A stretch of DNA of 64,000 nt from Bin94 sp965215535. Lineage in GTDB: Bacteria; Gemmatimonadota; Gemmatimonadetes; Longimicrobiales; Gaopeijiaceae. The notes below the pieces were generated by a model, which saw nothing but the letters and a program-made list of their open reading frames with translations, was not told the DNA's origin and searched no databases. Position 1 is the stretch's first letter, and the number at the start of each line of letters is the position of its first letter. A program made the position numbers and the translations under genes. This document shows positions 27,187 through 36,977 of the stretch, piece by piece. The DNA is taken from NCBI GenBank assembly GCA_965215535.1, contig OZ244063.1:186001-250000 (forward strand), read 5' to 3'.

Positions 27187-28431
27187 ATGCGACAATTCTC
27201 TCTTGTGGTCAAGCGCCCCCGGGCCGCGCTCCTGGCCTGCATGTTGGTCTTCGCTGCCTGCGAGCCTGCCTTGCCTCCTGCTCCCACGATCGCCATCGAC
27301 AGTGCGGGGGTGCGCATCGTTGCCAGCGATCCGGCCAACTCCGACGCCCGCTGCACGCTGAGCCCCGAGCCCATCTTTGCGGTGGGCGACGACGAAACCG
27401 ACGAAGCTCAGTGGTTCTCCTCGGTGCGCGGGGTGGGACGGCTCTCCGACGGATCGGTTGCGGTGGTGGACCGGACCAGCTCCGAGGTGCGGATCTTCGC
27501 TTCCGACGGGCGTCATCTGCGCTCCATGGGACGCCACGGCGACGGACCCGGCGAGTTCCGTTCTCCCTACGTGCTCTGGGTGCTTCCCGGTGATACCCTC
27601 TGGGTGGGGGACTACCGGCCCTGGCGCTATGTCGTCTTTACGGCCGAGGGCGAATGGGTGCGCAATGTGACGCTCGATCCGCTCTATCCCAATCCGGCGC
27701 GGAGCGGAGGGGTGCTCGACAGCGGCGTATCGATCAATTCGGTGGAGAAGCGCTCCCGAACGCAAGACTTCTCCGCGCCCGACACCCTGGTCGTGGAGGC
27801 GCACAATCGGGATGGGGCACGCATCGGGGTTTTCGCCCGGCTCCCCGGACGCACCATGGGAGAGGTGCGCGACCAGGATCCGCCCTTCTTCATTGACGTG
27901 CTCTTCGATGCAGCGAGTTGGATCGATGCACGCGCGGGCACGATCGCCCTGATCCACATGTCCACCCCCGAGATCCGGATCCTGGACAAGGACTTTCGAC
28001 TGCGCGCGATTGCGCGCTGGGAAGTGCCGGACCAGAGGGTGACTGCGGCAGATGTGCAGCTCTGGCGCAAGGAGTTCATGGAGAGCCAAAACGCGGGCGC
28101 GAATGTGCCGAGCGAGTTCGATACACATCAGCTCGACCCCAAACGTCCGGTGGCCGAACGCTTTCCGGTACTGTCGAATGTGATGGTGGGGCGCGATGGC
28201 CGTCTTCGGGTCCTGCCCTGGCGCCGACCGGGCGAAAGCCGGGCCCGCTCGATGATCTTTTCGCGCGACGGCGACTTTCTCTGTCACCTCGAGTGGCTGC
28301 CCCAGGGCGCGGGCTTTTCCCCATGGGAATTCGGATCGGACTATATGCTTGGGGTGAAGACCAGCGATCTGGGGGTCGAGACCGTGGTGATGCACGAGCT
28401 GCGCGGGCCGGATACAGATCCGATGAACTGA
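27187..28431 (+). CDS. 6-bladed beta-propeller lipoprotein
   Basis: Exported lipoprotein: signal peptide with lipobox Cys25 (LVFAACEPA). The body contains propeller-type repeats with the family pattern GRLSDGSVAVVDRTSSEVRIF, SMGRHGDGPGEFRSPYVL, DTLWVGDYRPWRYVVF and a last blade LRVLPWRRPG. Such 6-bladed propeller (NHL-like) lipoproteins are abundant in Gemmatimonadota and relatives; their ligand is unknown. Length 414 aa. Start ATG 27187 follows GAGGGGAATC. The gene converges on gpmI. Confidence 0.83.
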   Translation: MRQFSLVVKRPRAALLACMLVFAACEPALPPAPTIAIDSAGVRIVASDPANSDARCTLSPEPIFAVGDDETDEAQWFSSVRGVGRLSDGSVAVVDRTSSEVRIFASDGRHLRSMGRHGDGPGEFRSPYVLWVLPGDTLWVGDYRPWRYVVFTAEGEWVRNVTLDPLYPNPARSGGVLDSGVSINSVEKRSRTQDFSAPDTLVVEAHNRDGARIGVFARLPGRTMGEVRDQDPPFFIDVLFDAASWIDARAGTIALIHMSTPEIRILDKDFRLRAIARWEVPDQRVTAADVQLWRKEFMESQNAGANVPSEFDTHQLDPKRPVAERFPVLSNVMVGRDGRLRVLPWRRPGESRARSMIFSRDGDFLCHLEWLPQGAGFSPWEFGSDYMLGVKTSDLGVETVVMHELRGPDTDPMN

Positions 28432-28490
28432 CGTCTGGCCTGGACGGGAAGCCCGGAGCAGATCGCAGCCCGACATCTCCAGGGGAGATC

Positions 28491-28504
28491 GTTCCGGCCG
28501 GAAC
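28491..28504. terminator. Perfect palindrome between convergent genes
   Basis: GTTCCGGCCGGAAC, a 14-bp perfect palindrome, lies 11 bp beyond the gpmI stop and 60 bp beyond the propeller lipoprotein stop. A further TTCCGG follows. It could act as a bidirectional terminator hairpin, though no T tract is present. Confidence 0.3.
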
Positions 28505-28515
28505 TGTTCCGGCTT

Positions 28516-30087
28516 CTACGCCAGGAGGGACCGTCCCGTCATGGCGGCCGGTTGCGGCAGATCCATCAGCCGCAGCACCGTGGGCGCAACATCGGCCAGA
28601 ATCCCATTCCGCACCCCCTGCGCGGCGACCGCTCTCCCCTCTGGCTCGACCAGGATCAGGCGCACCGGTCCGGTTGTGTGGGCGGTGAAGGGGCTTCCGT
28701 CTTCCGAGAGCATCTCTTCGGCATTTCCATGATCGGCGGTGACCAGCGCGGTTGCGCCCGCCCGTTCGGCTGCCCTCAAAACGCGCCCCACGCAGGCGTC
28801 CACCGCCTCGACCGCGCGGATCGTGGCGGGAATGCTTCCGGTGTGTCCCACCATGTCGGCGTTGGCGTAATTCACCAGAATGAAGTCGTGGTCGTCCCGG
28901 GCGAGATGCTCCAGGAGAGCGTCGGTCAGCGCGGGAGCGCTCATCTCGGGCTGCAGATCGTAGGTGGCGACTCCGGGCGATGGAATCAGGTGGCGATCCT
29001 CGCCGGGAAAGGGTTCCTCGACGCCCCCGTTGAAGAAATAGGTGACGTGGGGGTACTTCTCGGTCTCGGCCATGCGAAGCTGGGTGCGGCCGGCGCTGGA
29101 AATCGCCTCGCCCAGGACATCTGCGAGCGCACGCGGCGGAAAGAGAACGGGGTGGAGGAAGTCATCCGCATAGCGGGTCATGGAGACCAGCCGCGGACAG
29201 GGATCGCGGGGCCGCGCGAAGTGGGGAAAGTCGGGATCCGCAAGAGCGGAGACGAGCTGTCGCGCCCGGTCTGCGCGAAAGTTGAAGAAGAGGAGGGCGT
29301 CGTTGGGGCCGATGCCGGCATAGGGCGCATTGTTTGATCTTTCTTCGGTTTTTGTTCGGTTCGGTTCCACCACCACCGGTTCTGCGAACTCGTCGGTGAT
29401 GCCGGCGGCGTAGCTCTCCTCCAGGCAGGCCGACGCACTCGACACGCGCTCGCCCTCGCCCAGCGCAATGGTGCGCCATGCCCGTTCGGTGCGCTCCCAG
29501 CGGCGGTCGCGGTCCATGGCCCAGTAGCGCCCCGCAAGGGTGGCGATCCGGGACGTGCGCGCCTCCAGCTCGCGCATCCACCCGCTTCCCGCCCGGGGCG
29601 AGCTGTCGCGGCCATCGGTGATCGCATGCACCCAGAAGGGGAGGTCTTGGCGTTCGACCCACTCCAGGAGCGCCCAGAGGTGCGAGATCTCGCTGTGGAC
29701 GCCGCCGTCGGAACAGAGGCCCACCAGATGCAGCGCGCCCCGGGATTCCCTCAGCCCGGCGCCGAGATCGCCAAGGGCGGGAAGACGGAAGAAGGAGCCA
29801 TCGGCAATCGCGCCCGAGATGCGCGTCACATCCTGATCCACGATCCGGCCCGCGCCCAGGTTGAGGTGGCCGACCTCGGAGTTTCCCATCTGGCCGGGGG
29901 GCAGCCCCACCGCCTCGCCCGAGGTGCGCAGCAATCCCCAGGGGCGGCTTCGAACCAGGGCGTCGTGCACAGGGGTGCGGGCCATGGCGACGGCGTTGCC
30001 CCGGGCGGCGGCCGCCGCCGGTTCGGTGGGGCCGATTCCCCAGCCATCGCATACGATAAGGAGCATGGGCTTTCTCTTTTTGTGCAT
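28516..30087 (-). CDS. gpmI: 2,3-bisphosphoglycerate-independent phosphoglycerate mutase
   Basis: Glycolytic/gluconeogenic enzyme interconverting 2- and 3-phosphoglycerate with two metal ions (Mn-type). The metal/catalytic residues are visible: D14 in LIVCDGWG, the phosphoserine S70 in MGNSEVGHLNLGAGRIVDQD, HAITDGRDSSP, NFRADRARQL, and the second metal site NYANADMVGHTG and TADHGNAEEM. Length ~523 aa is normal. ATG 30087 gives MHKKRKPMLLIV, resembling the E. coli N-terminus; ATG 30066 with AGAGAAAG in front is the alternative. It starts 12 bp from the divergent EEP gene. Confidence 0.96.
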   Translation of the reverse strand: MHKKRKPMLLIVCDGWGIGPTEPAAAAARGNAVAMARTPVHDALVRSRPWGLLRTSGEAVGLPPGQMGNSEVGHLNLGAGRIVDQDVTRISGAIADGSFFRLPALGDLGAGLRESRGALHLVGLCSDGGVHSEISHLWALLEWVERQDLPFWVHAITDGRDSSPRAGSGWMRELEARTSRIATLAGRYWAMDRDRRWERTERAWRTIALGEGERVSSASACLEESYAAGITDEFAEPVVVEPNRTKTEERSNNAPYAGIGPNDALLFFNFRADRARQLVSALADPDFPHFARPRDPCPRLVSMTRYADDFLHPVLFPPRALADVLGEAISSAGRTQLRMAETEKYPHVTYFFNGGVEEPFPGEDRHLIPSPGVATYDLQPEMSAPALTDALLEHLARDDHDFILVNYANADMVGHTGSIPATIRAVEAVDACVGRVLRAAERAGATALVTADHGNAEEMLSEDGSPFTAHTTGPVRLILVEPEGRAVAAQGVRNGILADVAPTVLRLMDLPQPAAMTGRSLLA

Positions 30088-30099
30088 GAGGGTCAATTT

Positions 30100-31299
30100 A
30101 TGACAATGTCCAGCGGTCTCTCTTCAGGAGCTTCCGGGGCGGGCTCGCAGAGAACCGGTCCCGAAGCGATCGATGCTGCGGGTTCCCTGGCCGCGCTCGA
30201 CCTCGAGGGCCACCCCACCACGCGGGTCCCCCTCATCCAGGCGGCCCCGCCCTCGCACCACCCCACCCTGCTTCGCTGGCGCGCCGCAGTCGGCCCCGTC
30301 CGTTTCGGCAACCCCGCCCCGCCCGCCGGGAGCGCCCCCATTGCGGTTGGCGATTCTTCCCCTGCCGCGCCCCCTTCCGGCCCGGCCCCCACCACCGACT
30401 GGCCCCTCGTCATTGCGGCCTGGAATACGCATGTCGGGGGCGGTGCGCTCTCTGCGCTCTGGGACCATCTGACCCGGCAGGGTCGATCCCGGCGCCCGCT
30501 CGTGCTGCTTCTGCAGGAGGCCTTTGCCGCGGGCGCCTCCATTCCCCCGCTCTCTTCCGGGGCGGTCTGCCCCGCGCGCATTGCCCCCGATCCGCCCGGC
30601 GAGCCGCGCACCGATATCGTCGCCTTTGCCCGGGCCCGGGGATTGTCGCTCCTCTATGCTCCCTCGATGCGCAATGGCGGCCCTGAAGGAGAGGCTGCGT
30701 CCGGGGCGAAAGAGGGGTCCGCACCGCCCGAGGCGGCTGCCCATGCACACCCGGCCGAAGATCGCGGATGCGCGATTGTGGCCAATGTGCCGCTCTCGGC
30801 GCCCGCCGCGATCGAGCTTCCCTGCGAGCGCCAGCGACGCGTTGCAGTGACGGCCCGGGCAACGATCGGCGGGGCTGCCGTGGCGCTCTGCTCGCTGCAC
30901 CTCGAGAATCGGTCGCCGTGGAGAAGGCCGTGGGGCACTCCGGGGCCGGTCCGCACCCGTCAGATGGCCGCTCTCCTGGGGATCTTTCCCGAATCCGGCG
31001 ACCCCGGATCCCGCTCTGCGCACATTCACATTCTGGGGGGCGATCTCAACACCTGGGCCCGCGAGCGGCGCGAGGGGGCCTGGCGGCTGGCGCGCAGGCA
31101 CTTTCCGCACCCCCGGTCGCCCGATCGGCGTCCCACCCACAGCCTGGAGGTCGGTGGCTGGCTGCGGCTGGCCGATCATCTGCTCTTCCGGCTGCCCGCC
31201 GGCCTGCGAGGCGAGTACCGCCGACTGGAGAGCGCTTTCGGTTCGGATCACTACCCGCTGGTGGGGACGATTGAGCCCGCGCCGCCCGCAGTCCCATAA
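30100..31299 (+). CDS. Endonuclease/exonuclease/phosphatase (EEP) family protein
   Basis: DNase I-like phosphodiesterase fold. The first ~100 residues are low-complexity Ala/Pro/Ser. The catalytic motifs then follow in order: AAWNTHVGGG, LLLQEAF (metal-binding Glu), DRGCAIVANVPL, LHLENRS, LGGDLNTW (D-x-N), ADHLLFR and SDHYPLVG (final Asp-His). No signal peptide is seen, so a cytoplasmic location is likely. The substrate (DNA, phosphoinositide or other phosphodiester) cannot be deduced. Start ATG 30100 lacks a clear ribosome site; a later start within the low-complexity part is possible. Confidence 0.78.
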   Translation: MTMSSGLSSGASGAGSQRTGPEAIDAAGSLAALDLEGHPTTRVPLIQAAPPSHHPTLLRWRAAVGPVRFGNPAPPAGSAPIAVGDSSPAAPPSGPAPTTDWPLVIAAWNTHVGGGALSALWDHLTRQGRSRRPLVLLLQEAFAAGASIPPLSSGAVCPARIAPDPPGEPRTDIVAFARARGLSLLYAPSMRNGGPEGEAASGAKEGSAPPEAAAHAHPAEDRGCAIVANVPLSAPAAIELPCERQRRVAVTARATIGGAAVALCSLHLENRSPWRRPWGTPGPVRTRQMAALLGIFPESGDPGSRSAHIHILGGDLNTWARERREGAWRLARRHFPHPRSPDRRPTHSLEVGGWLRLADHLLFRLPAGLRGEYRRLESAFGSDHYPLVGTIEPAPPAVP

Positions 31300-31416
31300 A
31301 AAGACACGGCTGCCACCAGACAATCGCGCGCCTCCGGGCGGTCCCGATCATCCCTCCTGGACAGCGTCTCGGTTTGGATCGTTCGCAGGGGCGCGGGCTC
31401 CCCGGATGCGGTCCGG

Positions 31417-32781
31417 TCAGTCGGCGTTGGCCCAGTATCCTCCGCGCGCGCGGTCGAATGCAAGCGCTTCACCGGCGGGTTCGGTCGTCACCCGGCCATC
31501 GGCGAAGACCGTCCGTCCCCCGGCCCAGGTCCGCACCGGCCATCCCTGCAGACGCTCTCCATGCCAGGGAGTCCAGCCGCACTTGCTGCGCTGATCCTCG
31601 CTGCGCACCTCGCGCTCGGCGGCCATGTCCACCAGAACCAGATCGGCGTCCATGCCCGGCGCAATGCGCCCCTTGCCCACGATATCCCAGATCCGCGCGG
31701 GTCCGTCGCTCATCCAGTGGGCAAGATCGGCCAGGGTACAGCGGCCCCGGTTGACCTCGTTCAGCATCAGCGGCAGGAAGAGCTCAACCGCAGGCACCCC
31801 CGAGGGCGATTCGGGGTAGGGCAGGCGCTTTTCGGCGAGGGTGTGCGGCGCATGGTCGGTTGCGAGAATCTGAATGGCGCCCGCCTTCAGTCCCCGCCAG
31901 AGGAGGGTGCGGTCGTCGGCCTCCTTGACTGCGGGATTCATCTGCACCAGCGAACCGAGGCGGTCGTAGTCGGAGCTGTCGAAGAAGAGGTGATGGGGAC
32001 AGACCTCGGCCGTAACCAGGGTGCGCCTCTCCAGGAGACGGCAGGCCAGAAGGGCGACCTCGGCGGCGGTGGAGACATGCAGCAGATGGAAGCGGTGGCG
32101 GTGGCGATCGGCCAGATCGAGGGCGCGCCGGGTGGCGGCGAGGGCGGCGCGGCGATCGCGAATGCGGGAGTGGTCGTGAATGGCGAGGGGGCGGTCGATG
32201 CGGCTGCGATTGGCGCGCACGGTGGCCTCGTCTTCACAGTGCGCCGCGATCGGAAGGGCGGTTTCGGCGAAGATCGCCTCCAGAGCCTCCTGGTCGTCGA
32301 CCAGCATGTTGCCGGTGCTCGATCCGATGAAGATCTTGATGCCGGGAGTGGGCAGATCAGGGGTGCGCTCCACCCGCCTGAGCTCCTGCAGGTTGTCGGT
32401 GGTGGCGCCAATGTAGAAGCCGTAGTGAACGACCGACCGTTTGCGGGCGAGCTCCAGCTTGGCGCCAAGCGCTTCGGCCGTGACGGTATTGGGGATTGTG
32501 TTGGGCATCTCCAGAAAGGAGGTGACGCCCCCGGCCGCGCAGGCCATGCTGCCGGTGCGGAGATCTTCCTTGTGGGTGAGGCCGGGATCGCGGAAGTGGA
32601 CCTGGTCGTCGATGACGCCGGGCAGAAGGTGCAGGCCGGTTGCATCGACGGTCTCGTCGGCGCGGGTGTGGCGTGGCGGATCGACGGCGGCGATGGTGCC
32701 GTCCTCGATCAGGATGGAGGTGCGCTCGACCTCGGTGGGCAGAACGACGGTGGCGCCCCGGATCAGGGTGCGGTGGGGCAT
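31417..32781 (-). CDS. pyrC: Dihydroorotase (amidohydrolase superfamily)
   Basis: Third step of pyrimidine synthesis, cyclising carbamoyl-aspartate. Motifs: PGVIDDQVHFRDPGLTHKED (H62, with Gln60 where many dihydroorotases have the first His of HxH; this DDQVHFR form is usual in the Bacteroidota-type branch), GIKIFIGSSTGNML (carboxylated Lys region), AHCEDEAT, HLLHVSTAAEV and ATDHAPHTLAEK. C-terminal beta-sandwich ends in GGRTVFADGRV. Length 454 aa is normal for class I. It probably shares a transcript with the NfuA-like gene 106 bp upstream. Confidence 0.92.
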   Translation of the reverse strand: MPHRTLIRGATVVLPTEVERTSILIEDGTIAAVDPPRHTRADETVDATGLHLLPGVIDDQVHFRDPGLTHKEDLRTGSMACAAGGVTSFLEMPNTIPNTVTAEALGAKLELARKRSVVHYGFYIGATTDNLQELRRVERTPDLPTPGIKIFIGSSTGNMLVDDQEALEAIFAETALPIAAHCEDEATVRANRSRIDRPLAIHDHSRIRDRRAALAATRRALDLADRHRHRFHLLHVSTAAEVALLACRLLERRTLVTAEVCPHHLFFDSSDYDRLGSLVQMNPAVKEADDRTLLWRGLKAGAIQILATDHAPHTLAEKRLPYPESPSGVPAVELFLPLMLNEVNRGRCTLADLAHWMSDGPARIWDIVGKGRIAPGMDADLVLVDMAAEREVRSEDQRSKCGWTPWHGERLQGWPVRTWAGGRTVFADGRVTTEPAGEALAFDRARGGYWANAD

Positions 32782-32887
32782 GGGCTTCGTGCGGTGTTGT
32801 TCACGGGGGGCCGGGAGCGACCGGGGTGCCGTGCGGGCGCGAACCCGGGGCCGGGTCGGGCCGGGATTGCAGGAGGCGGGCCCTGAA

Positions 32888-33481
32888 TCAGGTGAAGTAG
32901 GGGTTGTCGCCGCTGGCGTGATCGGTCACGTCGTGAATGGCGGTGACCTCGGGGACAGCCTGGGCAACCATCCGTTCGACCCCCTGCCGCAGCGTCATGC
33001 GCGACATGGCGCACCCCTGGCAGCCGCCGGCCATCTCGATAAAGATCTCGGTGCCCTGGACATCGACCAGATTGATGGCCCCGCCATGCGCCGCGATCGA
33101 GGGATTGATCTCGGTTTCGAGCACCTGCGTGACCCGCTGGGCCAGCTCGCCCCCCGGTCCGGCCATATCGATCGCCGCCTTGACCGCATCGGGGTCCGGG
33201 GTGATCTGGAAGCCGCTCTCCTGGACCGTCTCCACAAAATCGACCCTGGCTCCATCCAGGCGCTGCACGCTCTCTTCATCCACCAGAACCGTGAAGGCGC
33301 CCGCATCGACCTCAACGTCGGAGGGCGCGCGCGCCTCGGCCTCGACCAGGGTGAGCTCGTAGCTGGGGGCGAAGGGGCTGCCCTCAACCGCAATCCTGAG
33401 CGCCTGGGGGCCGTCCTCGTCCTCCATGTCCATGAACGACGAGACCATCTCGAGGGCTCGGTCGGTAAATGTCAGCTTCAT
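32888..33481 (-). CDS. nfuA: NfuA-like Fe-S cluster carrier (HesB-like domain plus NifU C-terminal domain)
   Basis: Iron-sulfur carrier delivering clusters to apoproteins. ATG 33481 (MKLTFTDRALEMVSSFMD) follows GGGAGAACCC. Residues 1-~95 form a degenerate A-type/HesB domain without its three Cys; residues ~100-197 form the NifU domain with GPGGELAQRVTQVLETEINPS, AAHGGAINLVDV and the cluster-binding pair GGCQGCAMSR. This domain order is that of NfuA. Located between sbcC and pyrC on the same strand. Confidence 0.92.
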   Translation of the reverse strand: MKLTFTDRALEMVSSFMDMEDEDGPQALRIAVEGSPFAPSYELTLVEAEARAPSDVEVDAGAFTVLVDEESVQRLDGARVDFVETVQESGFQITPDPDAVKAAIDMAGPGGELAQRVTQVLETEINPSIAAHGGAINLVDVQGTEIFIEMAGGCQGCAMSRMTLRQGVERMVAQAVPEVTAIHDVTDHASGDNPYFT

Positions 33482-33782
33482 CGGTTGGGTTCTCCCGGAG
33501 GAGTTGGGGAAGATCCGGATCTGAAGCAAGCTCCGTGGATCGTGTCAGGCGCCGATGCAGCCGCGCTCCCACTTTCGCTCGCTCGCGAAGCGCGGACTGC
33601 CAGACTCCAAATCTAGCAAAAATCGGCATCTGGCAAAAATCGGCGCTTTGTGGCATGGGGTGGTTGCGCGCTGCTCCGCCCGAAGGTGGTTCGGGGCGTT
33701 GTCTGCGGTCCGGTCTTCCACAGCCGGGGAGCCGGGCTGTGGTGCCCCGTCTGAAGGCGATGCAGGCGTTGTCTGCCGCGGG
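33482..33782. other. Intergenic region between sbcC and nfuA
   Basis: About 300 bp, no gene. It holds a short direct repeat (CTAGCAAAAATCGGC at 33613-33627 and CTGGCAAAAATCGGC at 33630-33644, period 17) in an AT-richer patch that may contain the nfuA promoter, and two GGCGTTGTCTGC copies near 33697 and 33766. Confidence 0.5.
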
Positions 33783-36700
33783 CTAATCCAGCAACCCGGC
33801 CAGTGCGGCCGCTCCCTCCAGCCCCGCATCGGACTGCGCCAGATCGCGTCGCTGCGCCTGCGAGAGCCACTCTGCGCGACTCCCCGTTGCGGTGCGCGTG
33901 ACGGCCAGAACATCGTCGATCTGTTCGGCCACCGCGCCCAGGTGCGAGATCACCCCCACCATCCGTCCCCGCCCGGAGACCGCCTGGAGCGCCTCGATGG
34001 CGGCATCGAGGTTGCCGCGGTCCAGCGACCCGAAGCCCTCATCCAGGAAGAGCGATTCGAGACGGCCGCCCGAACGCGCCATCATCTCGACCATTCCCAG
34101 GGCGAGCGCCAGCGACCCGATAAACTGCTCGCCCCCGGAGAGGCTGGCGGGTGTGCGCGCCTGGCCCGAGTCGTTGTCGATGACGAACCAGCGCTGATCG
34201 TCCTGGTCGCCCGGATCGGCGAAGGAGTAGCGGCCCTGGGTGATCTCGTTGAGGAGGTGCGAGGCCGCGACCAGGAGTTCGCGCGACCGGCGCAGGGTGA
34301 GCCACTTGAGGAATGCGCCCGGTTTCAGAGCCGCGTTGAGGTCGCCCAGGGCGCGCTCCAGGTCGGCGGCCTCGCGGGCGGCGCGGTGCAGTTCGAGAAG
34401 GTCGTCGAGCGAGGCGGCGAAGGCGGCGCGGGCGCGGTCGGCGGTTCGGGCGGCGTAGTCGGCATCGCTGGCCAGCGATGCGGCGGACTGGAGCAGGGCG
34501 TCGAGATCGTCGGGGGGGGCGAGATCCTCAGGGGAGCTGGCACCGGTGGCGTCGCTGAGCGCCAGGGTGATCCGGTGGGCCTCGGCGCGGGATTCATCGG
34601 CCTCGGCGGCAGCCTGTTGGCAGAGCGCGGCGGCCAGGGTGCGCGCCTCCTGCGAGGCGCGGCGCAGGCTGTCGATGGCAGCGGCGATCTCGGTGGGGTC
34701 GGCCCGGTAGAGGGCGGGGGGAAGGGCGAGGCGGTCGTGGATTGCACCCCGGAGCGCCTCGTTGCGAATGACCCGGGCCACAGTGTCGCGCTGCGCATTC
34801 AGCGCCTGGAGGATTGTCTGCAGAGGCTCGGCGACGCTGCTCTGGCGGGTGGCCTTGAGTGCATCGATCTGCGCGCGGGCGTGCTCGATTTCGCCCTGGA
34901 GCCGTGTGCGCTGTTCCTCGCGCCGGTCGAGGGTCTCCCGGCGCTCGGTGGCGGCAGCGCGGGCGTGCTCCACAGGAGACAGATCGACCGCATTCAGCTC
35001 GGCCGGGCGGTCGGGCAGCGCAATTCGGGGACGGAAGGGCAGGGCGATGGCCTCGATCCGGTGGCGAAGGGCGTCGAGCGCGGCGGTGGCGGCGCTCTGT
35101 GTGCGTGCGGCCTCGCGGGTGGCGTTTTCGTGAGCGACCTCGGTGGCTCCGGCGGCGGCGGTGGCCGCAGTGTGGGCGGTGCGCAGGGGTTCGGTTTCCT
35201 TGCGGTGTGCAGCCAGGGCGGCTTCGGCGGCCTCCAGGCGCTGCAGCGTCGCGGCCAGAAGCAGGGAGCGGTCGGGAAGGGGGGGCGGGGAAGGCGCAGC
35301 GGCGGGGGGGTCGCCGGGCGCAGAGAGGAGATCCGTCCCGGCAGCTTCGCCAAGCGGTTCCAGCACCTCCGCCAGCTCGGCGCCGAGCCCGGAGTGTTGC
35401 TGCCGAAGCACCTCGATGCCCTGCCGCGCGGCTCCTTCTTCGCTCCCCCTCCCGGCCACCTCCCCTTGCGCCTTCGCCAACCCTGCGCGCGCTGCATTCA
35501 GCTTTGCGCGCACTGCATCCAGCCCCTGGTCCGGTGAGGGCGTCCAACCCTCGGGGAGCGTGCGCGTACAGATCGGGCAGGGGTCGCCCACCGAGAGGTC
35601 ATGCGCCGCCGCCATCGCCGCATTGGCTCGCATGGCCTGCGCGAATTCGGCCTCGGCGTCCCCGGCCGCGCCCCGGGCGTCGGCCTCCGCGCTCTCGGCC
35701 TCGCGCAACCGGGCCCGGATCCCATCCAGCGCGCTCTTGTGCCCGGCCATCCGGTCGCGCACCTCCACCAGCCGTTCCTGCAGCGCCCAGGTCTTGCCGT
35801 AGAGCTCTTCGATGATCCGGCGCTCCTTCGCGACCGAGTCCACCATCTTCTGCAGCGGCGCTTCCTCTTCCAGGTGGCGCTTAAGCTGTGCATCGGCCCC
35901 GGCCCGCGCTTCTGCCTCCTTCCGTGCCGCCTCTTCGGCCGCAGCCTCTTTCCCTTCGGCCCTCTGCGCCTCTGCCGCCGCCTCGATCGCGGCGCTCGCC
36001 CCGGCCGGAATCGCCTCTTCCAGCGCGGCCAGGGTGCGCACGATCTCGGGCAGATCGGCCCCGTCGTCGGCGGGAATGTCCGCCAACTCGCTCCTCAACG
36101 CTGCCTCGGCCGCTGCCAGCTTGGCTGTCTCGGCCTCAATTCGGGTCTGTGCGCGGGCCAGCGGCTCCAGTTCGCTCTCCAGGGCGTCCATCGCCGCCGG
36201 ATCCACCTCTGCGGTCACCCGCTCCGCTGCGTCGGTCACCTGAAGCGTGCGGGCCAGCGAATCCTGCACCCCCCGGGCCCGCTCCCGCAGCGCGGCCAGC
36301 GCCTCTGCGTTCTTGCGCTCTCTCTTCGCCTTCGCGGTCAGATCGTCCAGGTGCGCCCTCGGATCGGCGGGATGGCGCAGGATCTCGTCCCCCAACCGCA
36401 TCCGCACCCTCTCGATCTCTTCCCGCCGTCGCTCCACCGCCGCCCCCGCTCTCTCGAGCTCCCGCGTGGGCCAAAGCTGGCGCAGAACATCGGTGCGGTC
36501 GGCGGGGCGGTCCTCGACCAAAAGCCGCGCAAAGCGTCCCTGCGGCAGAATGACCGTGCGCAGAAAGGCGTCGCTGTCGAGCCCGATCAACTCCTGCACC
36601 CGGGTATTCACTGCGCGAACCCGCTCGACCTTTTCGATCGCCCGGCCCTCGGTTCCGTAGCACACCAGGTCGGCCTCGGCAAGCGTCCGGTCCTCGCCCG

Positions 36701-36977
36701 AGCGCCGGTCCACCCGGGTGACTTCCCACTCCTGGCCCGCCACCTGGAAGCGCAGCGTCACGCGCATCGTGTCGCAGAGATCGTTCATGAGCTCCTGGCG
36801 CGAGTGCCCACCCTGCGAGCTCTGGCCGTAGAGCGCATAGGTCATGGCCTCGAGGATCGAGGACTTGCCGGCGCCGGTGTCGCCGATGATCGCAACCCGG
36901 GTCCGGTCGGTGAAGTCGATCGCGACCTTCGAGCGGAAGGAGCGCAGCCCCTCGATCGCGATGTTGAGGGGTCGCAT
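33783..36977 (-). CDS. sbcC: SbcC/Rad50-type SMC ATPase
   Basis: ATPase subunit of the Mre11-Rad50-like SbcCD exonuclease that processes hairpins and DNA ends. ATG 36977 overlaps the sbcD stop by one base (TGATG). Walker A is G32-S39 (IIGDTGAGKSSILEAMTYALYGQ). Two long coiled coils flank the zinc hook C467-P-I-C470 (DPCPICTRTLPEG). The C-terminal lobe has the signature SLSGGEQFIGSLALALG, Walker B SLFLDEGFGSLD and the His switch in VGVISHLGAVAEQI. Length 1064 aa fits. It is translated after sbcD. Confidence 0.95.
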   Translation of the reverse strand: MRPLNIAIEGLRSFRSKVAIDFTDRTRVAIIGDTGAGKSSILEAMTYALYGQSSQGGHSRQELMNDLCDTMRVTLRFQVAGQEWEVTRVDRRSGEDRTLAEADLVCYGTEGRAIEKVERVRAVNTRVQELIGLDSDAFLRTVILPQGRFARLLVEDRPADRTDVLRQLWPTRELERAGAAVERRREEIERVRMRLGDEILRHPADPRAHLDDLTAKAKRERKNAEALAALRERARGVQDSLARTLQVTDAAERVTAEVDPAAMDALESELEPLARAQTRIEAETAKLAAAEAALRSELADIPADDGADLPEIVRTLAALEEAIPAGASAAIEAAAEAQRAEGKEAAAEEAARKEAEARAGADAQLKRHLEEEAPLQKMVDSVAKERRIIEELYGKTWALQERLVEVRDRMAGHKSALDGIRARLREAESAEADARGAAGDAEAEFAQAMRANAAMAAAHDLSVGDPCPICTRTLPEGWTPSPDQGLDAVRAKLNAARAGLAKAQGEVAGRGSEEGAARQGIEVLRQQHSGLGAELAEVLEPLGEAAGTDLLSAPGDPPAAAPSPPPLPDRSLLLAATLQRLEAAEAALAAHRKETEPLRTAHTAATAAAGATEVAHENATREAARTQSAATAALDALRHRIEAIALPFRPRIALPDRPAELNAVDLSPVEHARAAATERRETLDRREEQRTRLQGEIEHARAQIDALKATRQSSVAEPLQTILQALNAQRDTVARVIRNEALRGAIHDRLALPPALYRADPTEIAAAIDSLRRASQEARTLAAALCQQAAAEADESRAEAHRITLALSDATGASSPEDLAPPDDLDALLQSAASLASDADYAARTADRARAAFAASLDDLLELHRAAREAADLERALGDLNAALKPGAFLKWLTLRRSRELLVAASHLLNEITQGRYSFADPGDQDDQRWFVIDNDSGQARTPASLSGGEQFIGSLALALGMVEMMARSGGRLESLFLDEGFGSLDRGNLDAAIEALQAVSGRGRMVGVISHLGAVAEQIDDVLAVTRTATGSRAEWLSQAQRRDLAQSDAGLEGAAALAGLLD